A stretch of 64,000 nucleotides of DNA, taken from positions 13,613,049 to 13,677,048 of the forward strand of contig ML679956.1 of the NCBI GenBank assembly GCA_007922225.1, read 5' to 3'. Position numbers and translations under genes: made by a program. The DNA is from Emydura subglobosa (taxonomy: Eukaryota > Chordata > Testudines > Chelidae). The notes beneath the pieces are model-generated. The model saw only the letters and a program-made list of their open reading frames with translations, made no database searches and was not told the origin of the DNA. Of the stretch, positions 57,319 to 64,000 are shown one piece after another. Numbering within the stretch: the stretch's first letter is position 1; each line of letters starts with the position of its first letter.

Positions 57319-59702
57319 TTTTAATACAGTATTACTACTAAAAAATTAAACACTTAATGAGAAATCTGACTATGCCACTTCACCAACTGGTCATCCTCTT
57401 GCCAACATTACCATCATTCACTACGTACAGTAGAAATAAGAGTTCTATATGCCCCATCCAAACATTTAGGTATTTAAGGGTTGAATCTAACACATGATAT
57501 AATAAACATTGAATGTACAGGATAACAAATATAGATTAAATTGTGTTACCAGTACTCTTAAATAAGCAGTAGCAGTTCTTCTTAATTTCAACAGGAGCTA
57601 TGGCTGCCCAATTCCCATAAAAAATAAAAAAATCAGACCTTATTGTATTTCCAAGTGGGCATCTAAACACAGAGGCATCCAAAATTAGTGCACGCTTTTA
57701 AAAATGTGAGGCTTAGCCTCTCTAATGCTTGAGTTCTCATCTGTAAAATGGGGATGCTACTATTTAAATTTCTCTCAATTGTTGAGAGGCTTAATTTACT
57801 AATCGTCATAAAATCACTTTGAGATTGTTGATGGAAAACATTGTAGCAGGGCAAAGCATTTAGTACAGACCTGAAATGCTGTACTGTAATCTCTTGTGAT
57901 CTTGTGAAAAGGGGTTTATTCTGACGGCACCTTTCATACTTAAACAACTAATTTTTCACCCTTGGATCTTGGAAATTCACAGCTGTTGGAAACTGTTGGT
58001 TTTGTTTTATCAATGTATTCAGTTTGTATTATTGCTGTGCTTCATTTATTTAGAATGGATGCCTTTGTTTTCATCCTGGTCTGCTACACAGCAGATTCTT
58101 GTAAATCTGAGAGCAGAGAGCAGATTCTTGTAAAATTCTCTTTTTTTCCCCAGCACACAGGAGCAGAGCTGTCAGGCACAGTAGGAATGAGTCTCTCTTA
58201 TGATATGTGTTTGCATGCACACTGGTTTGTTATTGCAGGGTTATTTATGAAAGGGGACATTAATGGATGTTTCTTTCTTTCTTTCATCAGACCTGAATGT
58301 TTATGTTTGCAAACAAAAGGTGTGAAATTAAAATGACTTTCCAAACAGATACAATATTAGAGAACAAATAGGTGGGTCTAGAATTTTGTACCCCTGAGCC
58401 TTGACCAAGCCCTAAATTATATAAAAGCATCTCAACAGGAGGAAAAAATATGGAAGCAATCTTTAGTCATCTTAACACAATGAGCAAAAGATGACAGTGA
58501 GAAAAAGCTTTTTTCTACCACTACAGTTTTAAAAGGCAAAGGAGGGTTTTGGTAGAAAGACCGATCAGATTAAATAACCTGTGACATCCCTATTTATTTA
58601 TTCTGACACACGTTCCCAGTACTTGGTACTTTAAAATCACTTCTCTATGACTTACCCTTCATGCAGTACACAGATGCATGAATGGGAATGAATGCTAAAA
58701 GATATATAAAATAAAATTTGGGATGCTATTTTGACCAGGAAATTCCTTGGGCTGCTTGGCTTAACCTGCTGTTGGAAGGGGCCGCCAGGAAATTGATCAC
58801 ATTAATTACAAATATAAAGGAATGTAACAAAATACACAAGCCCAAAAGCAAGTGTGTCACAAACAAAGAGAAAGAGCTTTCAATAAAGCTGTGCTTAAAC
58901 AGTTAATAGCACGCTATCAACGATTATCTTGCCAAAGGAGAAAGAGATGGGGGATATAGGTCCCTGGGATACTCACTGGGAATAGAATTCATATGTCATT
59001 TCAGACTTTAATTTACACACAATTCTAATTTATATATAAATTATTATAGCTAGATTATCACCCTCCTATTTAACATGCATGATTAATGCATTGCAATCTC
59101 TCCTCCCTGTATAAAATGACCATTAGTGATAATGTAAAATATATGCACTCAGAGAAGTAGATACACACAAATGGATAGCCATACCTGCATGTACTTAAGC
59201 ACATTTATAGAGAATATGCACTACACAAGCAGCTCTCAGACATACAGTTAGACCTGTCCTGAAGCTTGTCAATTGTGCAGTGAAGTCACAGTGCAAGTGA
59301 GTGGGCAAGACTGCCACACAGTAAAGCTATGTAGTCATCCTGTACAATTTTTGATCTAGCCAATATTATCAAAAGAGAATACAGACTCCAGAGAACATAC
59401 ACATCTATTATAAAATCACTGAAAAAGCCAGTTATGTGGTCTCCAAAGTTTTTTCTGGCTAGTTTTTTTTAATTGCAATAAAATAAAGTTTTCTTTGACA
59501 AAATAGATGTTACCTTTGTGCTTTAACATAATTAGCTGCACATATCCCAGTGCTTCAATAATGAATTTTCACACTACATTTGATCAAAGATATAGACACT
59601 CAAACATAAGTTGGGGGCAGGCTGCACCAATGTTCCAGTTACATTTGTAAATTCACACACACACACACACGATTTTTGAAAATGTACACCAAGAGCTTGC
59701 TT
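57319..59702. other. Unique non-coding sequence
   Basis: No gene. The block at 58720-58930 looks like a conserved non-coding element (see findings). A (CA)n run lies at 59654-59670. A chance frame at 57962-58336 has no recognisable product. Confidence 0.4.
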
Positions 59703-59882
59703 TACCACTGTTACTCTAGTTTTACACTGGAATAACAGTTCATTTCACTGGACAGGGTGGATTCTGCATTTCCTACCTACGAACATAATAGTGCAGTATG
59801 GGATTTGGTGTGAGCAGGTTGATTTCAATGGAGTTATGTCAGTGTAAAAGTGGAGTAATAGCGGTGTGAATCAGGCCCCAAA
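59703..59882. repeat. Fold-back element split by ~96 bp
   Basis: The arms TACCACTGTTACTCTAGTTT… (59703-59736) and the complementary 59833-59866 match at 27 of 34 positions, and the right end reads GAATCAGGCCCC. The normal short loop is replaced by about 96 bp, so the copy appears enlarged or interrupted. Confidence 0.6.
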
Positions 59883-60739
59883 AAGCTGTCTGTGGAAAAT
59901 AAATCATACTTTGCATGTCATTAATGGATGAAGTAACTAATGTAGCTTTATACCATAATAATGAAATGAACAACAAAATACGTTAAATGCACAAGGGCAA
60001 ATCATATTTACAATAGTCGCATGATGGGCTGACCTACACTGATATTAAAAGATTTAGTGGCTTTGAAACAAAGTAGCTGTCCTGTACTTACCTAGTTTCA
60101 AGAAGTGTACTTTTACTGACTAACAAAGGCTATGAAATCACAACACAGAGAAAAAGGCCAGTCACAGCAACTTTGTACAAGGTGCAGCACTAGTCTTGCA
60201 TACCCACCCCACCGGATTCCAGGAACCAGATTCCCTGCAGCTAGAAGTTTCTGCTGGGTGTAACAGAAAGAAGGGGCTGAGTCTCTGACCAGATCTGTGC
60301 TAGTCCCAGCTACTATTGAGCACGGCTTTAAATGCCAATAGCTGGGAATTGCCAACGCATGTCATGCACCAGTCATAGCCCCTCCCCTAGAACTGTACAC
60401 TGGGCTTAGGTGATTCCTGTCCCACCACCTCACATATGCTGCTCTGTGCCCAGTGGAGACTCCCCTCCAGCAGGGGACTCCCAAGTTAGAACAGTGTGGC
60501 AGGTCATCTACATCCTGTGCTGCCCCTGAAGAGCACAAAGGAGCAAAGCAGGCCAGCCGCTTAGGAGCCATGTGACTATTTTATCAGCGGTGGGGGGAGG
60601 GCTATGATTCTGCAGTTTAAAATGTCAGAGCTGGAGGAATAAAAACCTAAAGATGGGATTTAGTTCTACTTAACGGTTTCAGCCATTAATTCTTCAGTAA
60701 ATGTCAAGTCTCTTCTTCCCTGTGACGCATGTTCTGTAC
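59883..60739. other. Unique non-coding sequence
   Basis: Nothing recognised. Minus-strand frames at 60113-60571 are short, with no recognisable domain. Confidence 0.4.
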
Positions 60740-61407
60740 CAGGGGTTCCCACAACAAAAATTTTGGTGGCCTTGGAGGGCAGCCATGGATTCTTGCTGGT
60801 GGCTGCACTGACAAACCCGGCTCTCTCTGTCCCTGCCTCCTGCAGCCCATCACCGAGAGCCCGCCCCAGGGAATTCACCAACTGCCTGCATTGTCCCAGG
60901 CTCCCCATGCCCTGGCCGGATGGGAGCTGCTCAGGGCAGCGTCCCAGCAACCGAACACCACAGCTGTCTCCAGACAGCGCCGCCTCCAGCACTGCACACA
61001 CCAGCCCCACGTGCCTCCAGAGGTGTTGCCAGAGCTCCCTAGGAGGCTGCGCAGAACAGGGCATCGATCCCTGCTGGCGATGCCAGCACAAACACCAAGG
61101 TGGCACCAGGGCCCAAGCATAATTTTTTCAGGCCCAGTACAAACTTGTAACAGGGGCCCCCTCCCACACACACGTACCCATGAGGGTTACAGCCTGGGCC
61201 AGGCCCTCCCCCCCCCAGGGCCTCCAGTAAAGTGTACCCTTCCCCCCCCCATGTGGGGGCCCTGGGTGGCGCATTTCACTGCCCTTCATAACAGCTATTC
61301 GGGAGCAACAGCTAGGTGCTGCAGGAAGGAGGCACTGCTTTGCCATCCCCCCTCCCCATCTCTGCCCATGCTTTGGAGGCTGTTGTGGCCGCATTTGAGA
61401 AATACTG
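60740..61407. mobile_element. hAT-type non-autonomous DNA transposon
   Basis: The left end CAGGGGTTCCCACAAC and the right end TTTGAGAAATACTG are decayed inverted copies of a hAT terminal repeat (CAGTGGTTCTCAAAC). The flanks TTCTGTAC (60732-60739) and TTCTATAC (61408-61415) match at seven of eight bases, with one transition, the 8-bp target duplication of hAT elements. The interior is GC-rich and has no transposase. Open frames of up to 271 codons on the plus strand and 146 on the minus strand are by-products of base composition. Confidence 0.8.
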
Positions 61408-61937
61408 TTCTATACTCAAGTCTGAATTCTTTTCTTCCTGTCACTGCATTTTATATAATTTTGGTGATGGTCTCTATACCCTGTGTGGCTCTAGAGCTGT
61501 CAACACTTCTGGCCATAAACAGGGACTACACTGACTGTTTTTAAACAGCTGAAAATGTCACAAATCATTTTAAAAAAAAAAAAAGCTACAGTTGGATTTT
61601 ATATCTCCTGAGAAGGCAGATCCAGTGGGTATTACACCCTGGTTAGGACATAGAGATAAGTTATTATTGCCCTTTACTGGTGCACCATTCTGTTCCAGGA
61701 GCATTTTAGGAATTTTTTGAGATTTGCATGCTTATGGATAAGGAAGCAGATTTGGCTCATCGCCATTATTGTCAAAAATGCCTTTGCAAACTGATTTTTG
61801 AAGTCTTGAAACAGGTGGGAAGCCATTAACAGATTTAAGGGCATTAGAACTAACTAAGGTGGTACCTCCTAGTGAATTTGGAGCCAATAAAATGGAGCTT
61901 AGCTGGGAACATGAGTATTTCCATTTGGTACCCCCCA
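61408..61937. other. Unique non-coding sequence
   Basis: Contains a short A run at 61571-61584. Nothing else recognised. Confidence 0.4.
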
Positions 61938-62220
61938 GTATTATTATTATTATTACTCATATAACAGTAGCACCTAGAGGCCCTAATCAAGATCAGGCGA
62001 TCCATTGTGCTAGACAATGTACTTACACGTAGTAGCAGACTGTCCCTGCCCCTGAAGAGCTTACAATCTAAATAGAAAAAACAAAGGGTTGGAGCAGAAA
62101 CAGAGTCAGAGAGTGAAGTGATTCACTAAAGGTCACATAGCAGATTAGTGGAAGAGCTGGGAATAGAATACCAGTCTCCAGTATCCCAGTCCAGCACCTT
62201 ACACACTAGACTACCCTTCA
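61938..62220 (-). mobile_element. MIR-type (CORE) SINE, near full length
   Basis: The left end ATTATTATTATTATTACTCA, then CAGTAGCACCTAGAGGCCCT, AAGAGCTTACAATCTAAATA, GTGAAGTGATTCACTAAAGG and the tRNA-head complement with CCAGCACC… CACTAGACTACCC follow the order seen at 11676-11935, better preserved. Confidence 0.8.
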
Positions 62221-63339
62221 CGCACAGATCTGAGCCTTTAGGTCTTCTCTGATTCCATCTCTCGGGCATAGGATGAATGCCTGGTTCAGTTTATTTATAA
62301 AGGAGGTGCTCTCTTTGCATAGAATAGAAATTAAAATACAAATTTAGCCCTTCTGATAACCACTTCCCATAAGGTTCCATCTCTTCCAGCTAGGACCATA
62401 GTACTTTAGCTTCTGTCATCATAGACTGGTTTGGTACCAGGATGCTGAGAAACATTCATGGCTACAGAGGATCTGCTTTAAAGAGCTGAAAAGGTTTACA
62501 TCTCGGTGTGCAGGGCAGTAGCCATGAACTGCTTGTCTTGTACCAGCTTGGAATGGAGGAATAAGTTCTGCCATAAGACAAGACAGTTGTCATGTTGAAA
62601 AGAGGAACAGAGGTCTCTTGTTGTCCCTCTTGCATCCTTCTGCCTTCTATGAGGTAGAAGTGATTGCAGAGGTCTGAAGTGTCAAGGTTTGAGAATTGAA
62701 TAGTTTTGATAGGGCTTTGGCCATTTATGCTAGCTGTACCAACTGGTCTATTCTGGCACCGGTGACGAAGCAGTGAGTCTGCCTCACAACATTTTCGTGG
62801 AGCTTGAAAATTAGAGGACTCTTCTTCTTAAAGGGGCGGGGGAGGGGGAGGGAGAGCCTGTTAGTAAGTACCATTTACCAGGTTTTCAACCTAACACTAA
62901 CCATTCCAGAAGCTTTCCCAGGAGGAGTCCCACTGTTGATTTACCAAATTGGAAATCTCAAGGCTAGTTTGACTACAAAGCCCCACCCTGCCCAGCTGGG
63001 TTGCTCATTCATCCTGTCATGGAAGATAGAGAGGCAGGTGGAATTGACGGAGGATGCAGTGCTGGATGCAGAGATGACCCGTACCTGCTGATGGATGGGT
63101 GGGGGGACAGCGTGAGGGCAGTGGCTTCAGCAGATGTTAATGAGCATGCTCAGCACAAGCCAAGCGGAAAATCTGGGGGGAGGCACATGAGTCCATGTGT
63201 CCCCTCAATGTGTCGCCTCTGGCTGGATGCCACAATGTTAGAGATGGTGGGTGCCTACTCTTTGTGAGCAACAGGTGAAGCAATCAGTTATCGAGAGGAA
63301 TGTTATGAGGGAAAATAGCAAATTATTTCTATTAGGGAC
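62221..63339. other. Unique non-coding sequence
   Basis: No gene. A purine-rich G tract lies at 62834-62853 and GC content rises from 63000 on. Short frames at 62804-63267 have no recognisable product. Confidence 0.4.
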
Positions 63340-64000
63340 TGACATGGTGCACTCACCCCGCACTGGACAGAGAGGTGTTAACTCATTGTTGGTGGAGAAA
63401 GCCACGCCCACAAGTCCCTACTGGGCATGCCCCAGGTGCAGTGTGAGTATAAGAGGAAGCAGCCCACTCAGTCTGGGCTGACTGCTGGAAAGGGAGAATG
63501 TCCATTGCAGGCTCCAGCCTAGAAGCAGCAGAAACCCCAGAGAGCAAGGCTCAGAGGTGCCAAAACCCTGCCAGACACCTCCTACCAATGGATGCCCTGC
63601 TGAGTTTGAAGCTACCAGGAAATGCCTAGGCTGAGGAATCTGGAGACCCCCATGATGCCCAGACCGCAATCACAGAAAGCCTGGTAAAAAGTAATCTAGA
63701 GGAGGCACTAGCTAATATACCAGAGGAAGTCAGCATGTTTTGGATAGTGGTGGGGACACACGCCACTGCCAGGGCCCTGGGCTGGGACCCAGTGGAGTAG
63801 AGAGAGCCTAGGTCTTCCTACCCTGGCTGCCACCCACCCCAGCTGATGGCTCACCATCCTGTGGCCTCTGCCCTTCAGAGCCACCCTGTGGACCCCAGCT
63901 ACTAGGTCTGGCTGCCCTGCAAGTCAGGGTCAACATATTGATTCCAGCCCCTAGGCCTAAGCACCCTGCAGATCAGGACAGTCCTATCAACTTGAAACCT
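63340..64000 (+). mobile_element. Probable LTR retrotransposon 5' end, running off the window
   Basis: 'TGACATGGTGCACTCACC' could be an LTR start. GTGAGTATAAGAGGAAGCAG has a TATA box at 63448-63453, followed by 'GTCTGGGCTGACTGCTGG'. The remaining ~500 bp are GC-rich with text such as GGGCTGGGACCCAGTGGAGT and CTAGGCCTAAGCACCCTGCA, familiar from chelonian LTR elements. The end lies outside the window. No coding block was found, and the family is not assigned. Confidence 0.4.

Noticed and set aside
60729..61544. Plus-strand open frame of 271 codons, with a 146-codon frame opposite
   Set aside because: It covers a hAT-type element whose GC-rich interior lacks stop codons by composition. No recognisable domain; it starts before and ends after the element.

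Overview
The window reads as non-coding vertebrate DNA from a sauropsid, most likely a turtle, with a crocodilian as the alternative. The evidence is the repeat mixture: CR1 LINE 3' ends, MIR-type SINEs, a DIRS retrotransposon, Penelope-like elements with the 'CGAAAGCTTATGC' tail common in chelonian genomes, short fold-back elements ending in GGGCC, hAT-type elements and solo LTRs. I recognise no protein-coding exon of a host gene on either strand. Nearly all open frames are under 130 codons, and the longer ones lie in transposons or GC-rich repeats.

The one confident host gene is a microRNA hairpin at 47205-47293 (+). Its 5' arm is identical to miR-138-5p, and its loop and 3' arm mark it as the mir-138-1 paralogue. 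It lies between a good 3' splice acceptor ending at 47105 and an AATAAA at 47671, so it may sit in the last exon of a spliced non-coding host transcript. In mammals mir-138-1 lies in a gene-poor interval near ABHD5 and TOPAZ1/TCAIM; a 64 kb window without exons fits that setting.

Layout. 1-9 kb: mostly unique sequence with a solo LTR (2518-2918, minus) and CR1 fragments. 9.7-13.7 kb: an ancient LINE, a MIR, two inverted tRNA-SINE structures and microsatellites. 13.7-25.5 kb: mostly unique sequence with a MIR, several fold-back elements and a second LINE fragment. 25.5-27 kb: a Penelope-like element coding for a GIY-YIG endonuclease, set inside an older repeat. 30.9-32.4 kb: a GC-rich minisatellite element and an L1/Tx1-like reverse transcriptase remnant with a poly(A). 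34.7-38.3 kb: a small hAT element, a CR1 split by a Penelope-tail insertion with a target duplication, a SINE head and an RTE-like LINE. 42.5-44.4 kb: two inverted Penelope-tail dimers. 47.2 kb: mir-138-1. 49.4-50.4 kb: a probable solo LTR. 51.1-57.3 kb: a nearly full-length but dead DIRS element with inverted terminal repeats, an internal complementary region and remnants of gag, RT, RNase H and tyrosine recombinase; a solo LTR is nested in its gag. 60.7-61.4 kb: a hAT-type element with an 8-bp target duplication. 61.9-62.2 kb: a MIR. 63.3 kb to the end: probable LTR-retrotransposon sequence running off the window.

Nothing in the window looks like an active mobile system: every transposon frame seen is broken. 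The items most worth a second look are mir-138-1 with its possible host exon, the DIRS element with its internal complementary region and nested LTR, the inverted Penelope-tail dimers, and the family of fold-back repeats.
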